Assembly: GCF_902806445.1 (NCBI RefSeq)
Contig: NZ_LR760298.1
Span: forward strand, 806,001 to 870,000
Length of the DNA: 64,000 nt
Reading direction: 5' to 3'
From: Listeria sp. PSOL-1
GTDB taxonomy: Bacteria; Bacillota; Bacilli; Lactobacillales; Listeriaceae
Made by a program: the position numbers and the translations under genes. Under the pieces are notes generated by a model. The model worked only from the letters and a program-made list of their open reading frames with translations. It was not told the origin of the DNA and did no database searches. This document shows positions 55,799 through 64,000 of the stretch, one piece after another; position 1 is the first letter of the stretch; every line of letters begins with the position of its first letter.

Positions 55799-57088
55799 TT
55801 AATTAGTTAGTACCTTAAACGTGTGTTCAAAGGCCTCTAAAGTATCATCAATTTCTTTTTCTGTATGTTCTGTTGAAATGAAAATTCCTTCAAATTGCGA
55901 AGGTGGTAAGAAAATCCCTTGTTTTAGCATTTCACGATAATAATTGCTGAAAAACTTTAAATCACTCGTCTTAGCTGATTCAAAGTCGATTACTTGTTGT
56001 TCAGTAAAGAAAAAGCCAAACATTGATCCAGCCTGATTTATTGTAAGTGGAACATTGTATTTTCTCCCAAGCGTGGTTAACCCATTTTCCATTCGTTTAA
56101 TTAGCCTTCTAAATTGATCGTAATGCTCTGGTGTCAATTGTTTTAATGTTTCGTAACCAGCAGTCATAGCTAAAGGATTTCCTGAAAGTGTCCCGGCTTG
56201 ATAAATCGGGCCACTAGGTGCAATCTGCTCCATAATTTTTCGTTTTCCACCATAAGCACCGACTGGAAGCCCTCCGCCGATGACTTTTCCTAAACAAGTT
56301 AAGTCGGGCGTAACAACAAAATAACCTTGTGCGGAATAATAATCGACACGAAAGCCGCTCATTACTTCATCAAAAATTAATAAACTATCATATTGTGTTG
56401 TTATCTTGCGTAAGCCTTCCAAGAAACCTTCAATTGGTGGTACAACACCCATATTTCCAGCAACAGGTTCAACAATAACAGCGGCAATTTCTTCACCAAA
56501 ATGATCAAAAGCTAATTTAACACCTTCTAAATCATTATAAGGAACCGTGATTGTATCTTGTGCAAGCCCTTTTGTTACGCCAGGAGAATCAGGTAATCCA
56601 AGTGTTGCAATACCTGAGCCGGCCTTAATTAAAAGCGAATCACCGTGTCCGTGATAACTGCCTTCAAATTTAAGGATTTTATCTCTTTTAGTATAACCAC
56701 GTGCTAAGCGAATAGCGCTCATTGTTGCTTCTGTACCAGAGGAAACCATGCGAATAACTTCAATGGAGGGAACGCGTTCAATAACTAACTTGGCTAACTC
56801 ATTTTCGATTTCAGTAGGTGTTCCAAAACTTGTTCCTTTTTGAGCAGCTTCTGTTAAAGCAAAGATGACTTGTGGGTTAGCATGTCCTAAAATTAAAGGC
56901 CCCCAGGATAAAACATAATCAATATAGCGATTGCCATCAATATCTGTAAGGTAAGCGCCTTTCCCATGATCCATAAAAAGTGGTTTTGCGTCAACAGATT
57001 TAAAAGCACGTACTGGGCTATTAACACCGCCAGGCATTAATTTTTTTGCTTCAGAAAAAGCTTTTTTTGATTTTGAATACTGATTCAT
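55799..57088 (-). CDS. hemL: Glutamate-1-semialdehyde 2,1-aminomutase
   Basis: 429 residues, PLP fold type I aminotransferase: [41 protein letters not shown] and the PLP Lys in [17 protein letters not shown] (~266). It converts GSA from HemA into 5-aminolevulinate. Last gene of hemACDBL. Confidence 0.95.
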   Translation of the reverse strand: MNQYSKSKKAFSEAKKLMPGGVNSPVRAFKSVDAKPLFMDHGKGAYLTDIDGNRYIDYVLSWGPLILGHANPQVIFALTEAAQKGTSFGTPTEIENELAKLVIERVPSIEVIRMVSSGTEATMSAIRLARGYTKRDKILKFEGSYHGHGDSLLIKAGSGIATLGLPDSPGVTKGLAQDTITVPYNDLEGVKLAFDHFGEEIAAVIVEPVAGNMGVVPPIEGFLEGLRKITTQYDSLLIFDEVMSGFRVDYYSAQGYFVVTPDLTCLGKVIGGGLPVGAYGGKRKIMEQIAPSGPIYQAGTLSGNPLAMTAGYETLKQLTPEHYDQFRRLIKRMENGLTTLGRKYNVPLTINQAGSMFGFFFTEQQVIDFESAKTSDLKFFSNYYREMLKQGIFLPPSQFEGIFISTEHTEKEIDDTLEAFEHTFKVLTN

Positions 57089-57103
57089 TCTAGTCCCTCC
57101 TTT

Positions 57104-58075
57104 TTATTTTAGATAGTTTGCCATGTCTTTTGCGAAGTAAGTAATAATAAGTGTTGCTCCTGCTCTTTTCATGCTTGTTAACATTTCAATAACGATTGCT
57201 TTTTCATCAATCCAGCCATTTTGTGCAGCAGCTTTTACCATAGCATACTCCCCACTTACATTATAAGCAACAAGTGGTAAGTGAGTGGTGTTTTTAATAT
57301 CACGCATAATATCAAGATACGAAAGTGCTGGTTTGATAATTAAGAAATCTGCTCCTTCTGCTTCGTCGCTTGCTGCTTCAAGAAATGCTTCGCTACGGTT
57401 TGCTGAATCCATTTGATAGGTTTTGCGATCGCCAAATTGTGGTGCCCCATTTGCTGCATCACGAAAGGGGCCATAAAAGGAAGAAGCATATTTAACTGTA
57501 TAAGACATGATAGGAATATGGGTATATCCCGCTTGATCTAAGCATGAACGAATGGCTTGGACAAAACCATCCATCATATTAGAAGGGGCAATAATATCTG
57601 CACCAGCGCGGGCTTGGCTTAAGGCTGTTTGTTTTAAAATAGCAAGCGATTCGTCATTAAGAATCTGTCCATCCTCTACTAATCCACAATGTCCATGATC
57701 CGTAAATTCACAAAGACAAGTATCAGCAATAACAAGCATTTCTGGATACTTTTGTTTAATTAAACGGGTGGCTTCTTGAACAATGCCATGATCATGAAAA
57801 GCCCCTGTCCCAACAGCATCTTTTTCATGCGGAATACCAAATAAAATGACCGCTTTAATGCCTAATGCAAGAATTGAATCAATCTCTTTTTCTAAGTGAT
57901 GAAGTGGAAATTGAAAAACGCCGGGCATGGATGCGACTTCTGTTACCTCTTCTCCATTTTCTTTAATAAAAAGTGGATAAATAAAATCATCCATCGAAAG
58001 TCTCGTTTCTCGCACTAACTCACGAATTGTGCTTGAACTTCTTAAGCGACGATGCCGATCAAAGTCTAAAGTCAT
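57104..58075 (-). CDS. hemB: Delta-aminolevulinic acid dehydratase (porphobilinogen synthase)
   Basis: 323 residues. Zinc-type Cys cluster [14 protein letters not shown] (~120-133), and Schiff-base Lys regions [15 protein letters not shown] and [12 protein letters not shown]. It condenses two ALA to porphobilinogen. In the hem operon between hemD and hemL. Confidence 0.95.
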   Translation of the reverse strand: MTLDFDRHRRLRSSSTIRELVRETRLSMDDFIYPLFIKENGEEVTEVASMPGVFQFPLHHLEKEIDSILALGIKAVILFGIPHEKDAVGTGAFHDHGIVQEATRLIKQKYPEMLVIADTCLCEFTDHGHCGLVEDGQILNDESLAILKQTALSQARAGADIIAPSNMMDGFVQAIRSCLDQAGYTHIPIMSYTVKYASSFYGPFRDAANGAPQFGDRKTYQMDSANRSEAFLEAASDEAEGADFLIIKPALSYLDIMRDIKNTTHLPLVAYNVSGEYAMVKAAAQNGWIDEKAIVIEMLTSMKRAGATLIITYFAKDMANYLK

Positions 58076-58077
58076 CT

Positions 58078-58803
58078 TTATCTCTCCTTTACTACTTTCT
58101 TAATTAGAGCTTCCATTGTATAAACATCAGGTTGATAATCTACGGTAAAACCAGATTCTTCGATGGCTTTAGCAGTTATCGGACCGATGGCGGCAATTTT
58201 AAAATGAAAAGGAAATGGTTGTTTTTTTGATATCCGTTCAAAGTTTTGCCAAGCAGAAGGACTTGCAAAAGTAAAAATCACTTGATCGTTTTGCGTGATT
58301 TTTTTTACAAGATGGATAAAATGGGCTTCTAAATTCGTTGGTAAACGATTTTTATAAATAGCAAAACTAAAAATCGGATAGCCTTTTTGTTCTAAATTTT
58401 TTTGAATGACTGGACGCCCTAATTCACTTTGTGGGAATAAAACAGATACTGGGGTTGGATTTTCCAGCAACCAATCTTTTAAAAAAGCTTCTGCTTGAAA
58501 TTTACTTGCTGTAAAGTTGACTGGAATAGCCTTTTCATTCAAGGCTTTCGCTGTTTTAGTTCCAATTGCGGCAATTTTTCCTGTAATAGAAGTACGATTT
58601 ACTTGTTCGAAAAAAAACTTCACTGCATTTTGACTTGTGAAAAATAGCCAATCTGTTTTACGTGTCAAGATCGATTGTGGGACTGATATTTTTTCGATCT
58701 CAATCAATGGTAAGCTAAAATATTCAAGGCCCGCTTGATTAACCAGATCACGAAAAATTTTATTTTGCTCCTCTTCCCTTGTTAAAATGATCCAATTAGC
58801 CAT
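58078..58803 (-). CDS. hemD: Uroporphyrinogen-III synthase
   Basis: 241 residues from ATG 58803, which overlaps the end of hemC by 8 bases (a longer frame to 58899 is rejected). Begins [17 protein letters not shown]; two-domain HemD fold with [42 protein letters not shown] and [11 protein letters not shown]. It cyclises hydroxymethylbilane. Sequence varies widely in this family; context settles the call. Confidence 0.92.
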   Translation of the reverse strand: MANWIILTREEEQNKIFRDLVNQAGLEYFSLPLIEIEKISVPQSILTRKTDWLFFTSQNAVKFFFEQVNRTSITGKIAAIGTKTAKALNEKAIPVNFTASKFQAEAFLKDWLLENPTPVSVLFPQSELGRPVIQKNLEQKGYPIFSFAIYKNRLPTNLEAHFIHLVKKITQNDQVIFTFASPSAWQNFERISKKQPFPFHFKIAAIGPITAKAIEESGFTVDYQPDVYTMEALIKKVVKER

Positions 58804-59725
58804 TTTCTCTAGCGTCCTTAATGAGAGTAGCCGCTCCTTTTTCAAGTAAAATTTCTGCGGCGCGCTTGCCGACTTGAATCGGATTACTTCCAGATTCAAA
58901 TACGTTTAAAATCGTTGAGCCGTCGATAGAGGACACGAGTCCGGCTAGTTGAATATGATCTGCTTGTTTTGTTGCAAAACAAGCGACAGGCACTTCACAT
59001 CCGCCATCAAGTTCTCTAAGGAAAGTTCGCTCTGCTTGGACGCAGTACGCTGTTTCTAAATCGTGAATAGCTTTTAACATTTGCCTTGTTTCTTGATCAT
59101 TTTCACGACATTCTATTGCTAACGCGCCTTGTCCAACAGCAGGTAAACAAATGTTTTCTGATAGCCTTTCAACCTTTAATTCGGTTGTTAACCAGCCCAT
59201 TCTTTTTAAACCAGCTTCAGCTAAAACGATGGCATCAAAATTTTCTTCTTTTAATTTTTTTAAGCGAGTATCAATATTTCCCCGGATTGTATGGATATTT
59301 AAATCTGGTCGTACTTTTCTTAGTTGGGCTGCTCTTCGTAAGCTGCTTGTTCCAATGGTAGCGCCTTTTTTTAGTTCGGACAAGCGATTTGCTTTGTCAA
59401 AAACGAGGCAATCAAATGGTGTTTCTCGTTTAGGGATGGAGGCAATAACGAGGCCTTTTGCTAATTCAGCAGGAACGTCTTTCATGCTATGTACAGCAAA
59501 GTCGATCACTCCATCAAGAAGCGCCTGTTCTATTTCAGAGATAAACAGCCCTTTTCCACCCACTTTGCTAAGCGTTACATCAAGAATTTGATCGCCTTTT
59601 GTGATTATTTCATGAATCTTAAAGTGTTGGTCAGGAAATTTGGCTTGTAGTTGCTTGATGACCCAATTAGTTTGAGTAAGAGCTAGTTTGCTTTTCCGAC
59701 TGCCAACGATGATTTCCCGTTTCAT
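58796..59725 (-). CDS. hemC: Porphobilinogen deaminase (hydroxymethylbilane synthase)
   Basis: 309 residues. VGSRKSKLALTQTNWV at the start, HSMKDVPAELAKGL, RGNIDTRLKKL, and the dipyrromethane-cofactor Cys in LDGGCEVPV (~242). The ATG at 59725 lies inside the hemA coding region, giving a 59-base overlap. It polymerises four porphobilinogens. Confidence 0.95.
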   Translation of the reverse strand: MKREIIVGSRKSKLALTQTNWVIKQLQAKFPDQHFKIHEIITKGDQILDVTLSKVGGKGLFISEIEQALLDGVIDFAVHSMKDVPAELAKGLVIASIPKRETPFDCLVFDKANRLSELKKGATIGTSSLRRAAQLRKVRPDLNIHTIRGNIDTRLKKLKEENFDAIVLAEAGLKRMGWLTTELKVERLSENICLPAVGQGALAIECRENDQETRQMLKAIHDLETAYCVQAERTFLRELDGGCEVPVACFATKQADHIQLAGLVSSIDGSTILNVFESGSNPIQVGKRAAEILLEKGAATLIKDARENG

Positions 59726-61010
59726 TGATTAATTCCTCATTTCTATTTTCTTCGCTTAAATCGAAAATTTGTTTAAAGGCTTCAATCTTTAATTCCGATT
59801 GATCATGTACTGCCATTTCTTTAATTTCGGTTACAGGATGCTTTAACATTTGGTTAATGACGCTTTTCATATGTTTTCCTATAATCAGATATTCATGGTC
59901 AGTTAATCTTGGCAGCTTATTTTTAAGGCTGTGCATCGTTTCTTCCTGGATTTTTAAAGCATTTTCACGCAATTCACGAATCAATGGGATAACGCCAAGC
60001 TGCTTTTCCCATTCATAAAAAGCGATAACCGCTTGTTCAATTTCTTGTTGTACTTTTTGAACGATGCGTTTCCGTTCTGTTGTATTGGCTGTGACCACAC
60101 CATTTAAATCATCAAGGTCATACAAAAATAAATTGGGAAGATCTGCACAATTTGGGTTAACGTTCCGAGGTAATGCAATATCAATCATTAACAGTTCTTT
60201 ATTCCGCTTTTTAAGTGCATCTTGCATCATCTTTTTGTTGATAATATACTCACTAGAAGCCGTTGAAACTAAGATAATATCAATGGAAGGCAAAATATCT
60301 TTTATTTGTCCAAAATCGATTGTCTTTGCAGAGAACTCTTTTGCTAATTTCTCTGATTTTTCATTTGTTCGGTTGGTGATCGTTATATTCCCTACACCGC
60401 TACCGTGTAAATTTTTCAAAGCAAGCTTTCCCATTTTACCTGCACCAATAAGGAGAACACTTTTCTTTTCGATGTCAGTGTAAAGCTGCTTGGCAATTTC
60501 TACAGCAGCATAACTCACAGAAACTGCATTTTCATTTATTTTAAATTGATGGTGCGCTTTTTTGGCAAAGAAAATAGCTTCACGAAATAAGTAATTAAGG
60601 ATCGTGCCGGTTGTTTTTGCCAAATGCGCTTCGTTAAATGCTTTTTTTACTTGACCGAGAATTTGCGTTTCCCCAAGCACAAGAGAATCTAAACCAGCAG
60701 TAACCTGATATAGATGTCTAACAGCAGCTATTTCCTCATGAAAAAAAAGATAGGGCTCTAAGTCATGAATACTACAATCAAACCAATTGGCTAAAAAACG
60801 TTTTAAATAATAACGACCCGTATGGATTTGATCCACTACAGCAATGATTTCAGTGCGATTGCAAGTCGAGATAATAACGTTTTCTAATAGGCTTTTTTCT
60901 TTGAGCAAAGCGGACTCTGCTTGTATTTTTTCATCATCTGTAAAAATAAATTTTTCTCTTATATTAATGGGTGCTGTTTTGTGATTTAGCCCAGTGGAGA
61001 GAATATACAT
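59667..61010 (-). CDS. hemA: Glutamyl-tRNA reductase
   Basis: 447 residues. Catalytic Cys50 in IISTCNRTE, LGLNH-like start STGLNHKTAPINIREKF, LVLGETQILGQVK, the NADPH fold VLLIGAGKMG, and a C-terminal dimerisation helix. It reduces Glu-tRNA to GSA, the committed haem step. The C-terminal ~20 residues (NETGNHRWQSEKQTSSYSN) are encoded in the overlap with hemC and look non-conserved. No hemX follows, unlike B. subtilis. Confidence 0.95.
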   Translation of the reverse strand: MYILSTGLNHKTAPINIREKFIFTDDEKIQAESALLKEKSLLENVIISTCNRTEIIAVVDQIHTGRYYLKRFLANWFDCSIHDLEPYLFFHEEIAAVRHLYQVTAGLDSLVLGETQILGQVKKAFNEAHLAKTTGTILNYLFREAIFFAKKAHHQFKINENAVSVSYAAVEIAKQLYTDIEKKSVLLIGAGKMGKLALKNLHGSGVGNITITNRTNEKSEKLAKEFSAKTIDFGQIKDILPSIDIILVSTASSEYIINKKMMQDALKKRNKELLMIDIALPRNVNPNCADLPNLFLYDLDDLNGVVTANTTERKRIVQKVQQEIEQAVIAFYEWEKQLGVIPLIRELRENALKIQEETMHSLKNKLPRLTDHEYLIIGKHMKSVINQMLKHPVTEIKEMAVHDQSELKIEAFKQIFDLSEENRNEELINETGNHRWQSEKQTSSYSN

Positions 61011-61084
61011 GAAACAATCCTCCTAAACTTATCAATTGCTTTTATCTTATCATTTTTAAATGTGCTTTTAAACTCGTCTGCCTT

Positions 61085-61669
61085 TTACTGCATTTTAACT
61101 TCAATCGCTTGCCATGCTTCTTCTTTTCCCATGCCAGTTTCAGATGAAAAGACAATGAAATCATCATTTGAATCAAAATCTAGTGTTTCTCGAATAATTT
61201 TAGCGTTTTTTTGCCATTTACTACGTGGTATTTTATCCGCTTTCGTAGCGATAATAATCGTTGGTATCTGGTAATACTTGAGAAATTCATACATCATCAC
61301 ATCGTCATTTGTTGGCTTGTGTCTTAAATCAACAATTTGCACAACTGCTTTTAACTGCTCACGTGAAGTGATATAAGTCTCAATCATTTCTCCCCATTTT
61401 TCACGTTCACGCTTAGAAACTTTGGCAAAACCATAACCAGGGACGTCAACAAAATAAAGAGCATTTTCGATTTTATAAAAGTTTAATGTTTGTGTTTTTC
61501 CCGGCTTTTGTGAAATACGAGCCATGCTTTTCCTTCGAATCATTTTATTAATAAATGAAGATTTCCCGACATTTGACCGTCCTGCTAGTGCAAATTCAGG
61601 GAGCAAACCTTCTGGATATTGTTCTTTCCATACCGCACTAATTACTAATTCTACATTATTTACATCCAT
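61085..61669 (-). CDS. engB: Ribosome biogenesis GTPase YsxC/EngB
   Basis: 194 residues. G1 [14 protein letters not shown]3 [12 protein letters not shown]4 IIATKADKI. Acts in 50S assembly. Located between thrS and hemA; B. subtilis has lon-ysxC-hemA, with thrS elsewhere, so this matches Listeria order. Confidence 0.95.
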   Translation of the reverse strand: MDVNNVELVISAVWKEQYPEGLLPEFALAGRSNVGKSSFINKMIRRKSMARISQKPGKTQTLNFYKIENALYFVDVPGYGFAKVSKREREKWGEMIETYITSREQLKAVVQIVDLRHKPTNDDVMMYEFLKYYQIPTIIIATKADKIPRSKWQKNAKIIRETLDFDSNDDFIVFSSETGMGKEEAWQAIEVKMQ

Positions 61670-61759
61670 AAATTTTTGTCCACCCTTATTTTTAATCTTT
61701 CTTTAGTATAACGGATAAACGTTTAAAATGCACGATTTGAAAAAGAGTTTAGGACATAA

Positions 61760-61840
61760 ATGAGACAAGCGTTCGTTATTTAAGTGTTGGATAGAAAATT
61801 TTCCCACTAACCACTTAAAATAAAAACGCTTGTCATCCGG
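61760..61840. repeat. Intergenic hairpin element, copy E (compact)
   Basis: Perfect outer arms GACAAGCGTT/AACGCTTGTC (61764-61773 with 61825-61834) enclose an inner stem TTATTTAAGTG..GG/CC.CACTTAAAATAA. The left arm GACAAGCGTTCG..ATT.AAG matches copy D in reverse. Shorter than the other copies and without their flanks. It lies between thrS and engB, after the thrS stop side. Confidence 0.6.
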
Positions 61841-61859
61841 TTATCCCAAATTGTTAAGA

Positions 61860-63782
61860 TTAATATTTATTTACTTCACTAGCTACTCTTTGGATGAAAT
61901 CAGCCAATTTTAATGTAGTTGACTCTTTTTCTCCGTATTTACGTACATTGACTTCATTTGCTTCTTTTTCCTGATCGCCAAGAACAAGTGCATAAGGGAT
62001 TTTATGCGTTTGTGCTTCTCGAATTTTATAGCCTAATTTTTCGTTCCGATCATCAATTTCAACACGGAATCCAGCACGTTGGAGTTGTTCTTGTACAGAT
62101 TTTGCATAATCAAGATGCGATTCAACGTTGACAGGAACAATTTCCATTTGAATTGGTGCTAACCAGGTAGGAAATGCGCCTTTATATTCTTCAATTAAAT
62201 AAGCGACAAAGCGTTCCATTGTCGAAACAACGCCTCGGTGGATAACAACAGGACGATGTTTTTCACCATCTTCACCAATATAAGTTAAATCAAAGCGTTC
62301 TGGTAATAGAAAATCTAGCTGTACAGTAGAAAGCGTTTCTTCTTTACCGATTGCCGTTTTTACTTGAACATCAAGTTTAGGTCCGTAAAATGCTGCTTCA
62401 CCTTCAGCTTCAAAGTAATCCATATTCATTTCATCCATTGCGTCTTTAAGCATTTTTTGCGCTTTTTCCCACATTGCATCATCATCGAAATATTTCTCGG
62501 TATTTTCTGGGTCGCGATAGCTTAAACGGAAGCTGTAGTCCGTGATATTAAAATCTTTATATACTTCAAGAATAAGTTCAAGTACACGTTTAAATTCATC
62601 TTTAATTTGATCAGGGCGAACAAAAACATGCGCATCATTTAAAGTCATCCCACGAACACGTTGTAAACCAGAAAGTGCCCCACTCATTTCATAGCGATGC
62701 ATCAAGCCAAGTTCAGCAATGCGAATCGGAAGTTCCCGGTAACTATGAATATCATTTTTATAAATCATCATGTGGTGCGGGCAATTCATTGGACGAAGAA
62801 CAAGTTCTTCATTATCCATTTTCATCGTTGGGAACATATCTTCGTGATAATGATCCCAGTGACCACTTGTTTTATAAAGTTTAACATTGGCCATAACTGG
62901 TGTATAAACATGGTTATAGCCTAAGCGTTCTTCTTTATCAACAATATAGCGCTCAATGACGCGGCGAATGGTTGCGCCTTTTGGTAACCAAAGTGGTAAG
63001 CCTTGGCCAACTTCTTGTGAGTTAGTAAATAAATCAAGCTCTTTACCTAATTTACGATGATCGCGTTCTTTTGCCTCTTCTTGCATTTTCAAAAATTCTT
63101 TTAAAGCTTGTTTGTCGAAGAAAGCCGTACCGTAAATGCGTTGCAACATCTTATTATCGCTATTCCCACGCCAATAAGCACCTGCTACACTAAGAAGTTT
63201 GAATACCTGAATCTTACCGGTGGAAGGGACATGAATACCACGGCAAAGATCAAAAAATTCACCTTGTGTATAAATTGTTACGGTTTCGTCTTCAGGAATG
63301 GCTTCAATAAGCTCTAATTTGTAAGAATCATCAATCGCTTTAAAACGTTTAATCGCTTCGTTGCGTGATACAACTTCACGGGTAATAGGTAAGTTTTCAC
63401 GGACAATCGCTTGCATTTCTTTTTCAATGGTTGAAAATGATTCTTCACTAATGGTTTCTTCTGTATCAACATCATAATAAAATCCAGTTTCAATGCTTGG
63501 ACCAACGCCAAATTTAATATCTGGATATAGACGCTTTAACGCTTGAGCCATGAGGTGTGCTGTACTATGGCGCAAAATCCCAAGTGCTTCAGGATGGTCT
63601 GGTGTTATAATTTCAATTGCACCATCTTCTTCAATGGGTGTTACAAGATCAACTAAGCGGCCATTAATGCTACCTGCAAGGGCTTTTTTCTTTAAACTTG
63701 GGCTGATTGATTCAGCAATATCAGCAGTGGAAGCGCCTTTTTCAAAATCTTTTATCGCGCCATCTGGAAAAGTAATTTTCAT
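61860..63782 (-). CDS. thrS: Threonyl-tRNA synthetase
   Basis: 640 residues. N-terminal TGS domain ([16 protein letters not shown]), editing domain with [10 protein letters not shown], class II core with NCPHHMMIY (zinc Cys/His), [17 protein letters not shown] (motif 2) and [17 protein letters not shown] (motif 3), and anticodon-binding C-domain. Complete within the window; controlled by the T-box leader upstream. Confidence 0.96.
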   Translation of the reverse strand: MKITFPDGAIKDFEKGASTADIAESISPSLKKKALAGSINGRLVDLVTPIEEDGAIEIITPDHPEALGILRHSTAHLMAQALKRLYPDIKFGVGPSIETGFYYDVDTEETISEESFSTIEKEMQAIVRENLPITREVVSRNEAIKRFKAIDDSYKLELIEAIPEDETVTIYTQGEFFDLCRGIHVPSTGKIQVFKLLSVAGAYWRGNSDNKMLQRIYGTAFFDKQALKEFLKMQEEAKERDHRKLGKELDLFTNSQEVGQGLPLWLPKGATIRRVIERYIVDKEERLGYNHVYTPVMANVKLYKTSGHWDHYHEDMFPTMKMDNEELVLRPMNCPHHMMIYKNDIHSYRELPIRIAELGLMHRYEMSGALSGLQRVRGMTLNDAHVFVRPDQIKDEFKRVLELILEVYKDFNITDYSFRLSYRDPENTEKYFDDDAMWEKAQKMLKDAMDEMNMDYFEAEGEAAFYGPKLDVQVKTAIGKEETLSTVQLDFLLPERFDLTYIGEDGEKHRPVVIHRGVVSTMERFVAYLIEEYKGAFPTWLAPIQMEIVPVNVESHLDYAKSVQEQLQRAGFRVEIDDRNEKLGYKIREAQTHKIPYALVLGDQEKEANEVNVRKYGEKESTTLKLADFIQRVASEVNKY

Positions 63783-63837
63783 TTTAATCTACTCCTTAAA
63801 TTTTTTTAAAAGTGAGGGACATTTTCCTAGAAAAAAC

Positions 63838-64000
63838 AAAAAAGCCCGCCCCAGAAATTGGGACGAGCTTGACTCGTGGTTCCACCCAAGATTTTAAACA
63901 ACGATGAATTAGGTTGTTTTCTCTTGTCGCCTATAACGGGAGCGAATCGTCTGATATTACTAGCACAAAAGCATTCCTATCAGAAGTTCAAAGGTGGTCC
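63838..64000 (-). promoter_or_regulatory. T-box riboswitch of thrS, 3' part
   Basis: Minus strand: the T-box sequence GGGTGGAACCACGAG at 63887-63873, followed by a terminator stem with GGGGCGGGCTTTTTTG at ~63869-63838. The 5' part with Stem I and the specifier codon lies partly or wholly beyond the window edge. Regulates thrS in response to uncharged tRNA-Thr. Confidence 0.88.

Overview
The window reads as a low-GC Firmicute chromosome of the Listeriaceae, most likely a Listeria species outside the L. monocytogenes core group. The evidence is gene order. It carries glutathione reductase-like end / small membrane protein / ABC-F ATPase / TPP-riboswitch-thiT / opuCABCD / bilE / murB; ladR-mdrL / pflA-glpP-mutL-mutS-ymcA-ymdB-GNAT; and pheA-obgE-glpK-glpF-rpmA-prp-rplU-rng-minD-minC-mreDCB-radC-comC-folC-valS-hemLBDCA-engB-thrS. 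These follow the L. monocytogenes order as I remember it. No rRNA, tRNA, CRISPR array, transposase or phage gene was seen.

Layout. 1-976: tail of a disulfide oxidoreductase and a two-helix membrane protein. 1015-9004: an accessory biotin-independent malonate decarboxylase cluster (divergent LysR gene, then mdcH-A-B-C-DE-G) closed by an M42 peptidase; mdcD and mdcE are one ORF and no malonate transporter is present. 9215-15254: ABC-F protein, thiamine uptake gene under a TPP riboswitch, and the compatible-solute importer opuCABCD behind a SigB-like promoter. 15352-20665: a coiled-coil protein of unknown role, a peptide-binding lipoprotein, and the BilE-type osmolyte/bile-exclusion system. 20802-24430: murB, an AI-2E-family membrane protein, and a PadR-regulated operon encoding a protein built from repeated two-helix membrane modules. 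24431-25034: 604 bases without a gene, holding two terminators, a possible small RNA and a promoter overlapped by an inverted repeat. 25035-27664: a UDP-HexNAc dehydrogenase plus a processive hyaluronan-synthase-like glycosyltransferase. 27850-30440: two tiny membrane proteins and the mdrL/ladR efflux pair with a clear PadR operator. 30551-64000: a long, almost entirely minus-strand housekeeping block (DNA mismatch repair, glycerol uptake, ribosomal proteins L21/L27, cell-shape and division-site genes, folate, haem synthesis, Val and Thr tRNA synthetases with T-box leaders).

The most unusual signal is a family of at least five intergenic hairpin elements (near 9.1, 18.0, 30.5, 52.8 and 61.8 kb). 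They share outer arms but carry unrelated inner stems that still pair, and all lie at gene 3' ends. The second is the compact HexNAc-uronate dehydrogenase / processive synthase pair, which could make an undescribed surface polymer. The window also shows pflA translationally coupled to glpP with no pflB, and a gene-order breakpoint at GNAT/pheA.
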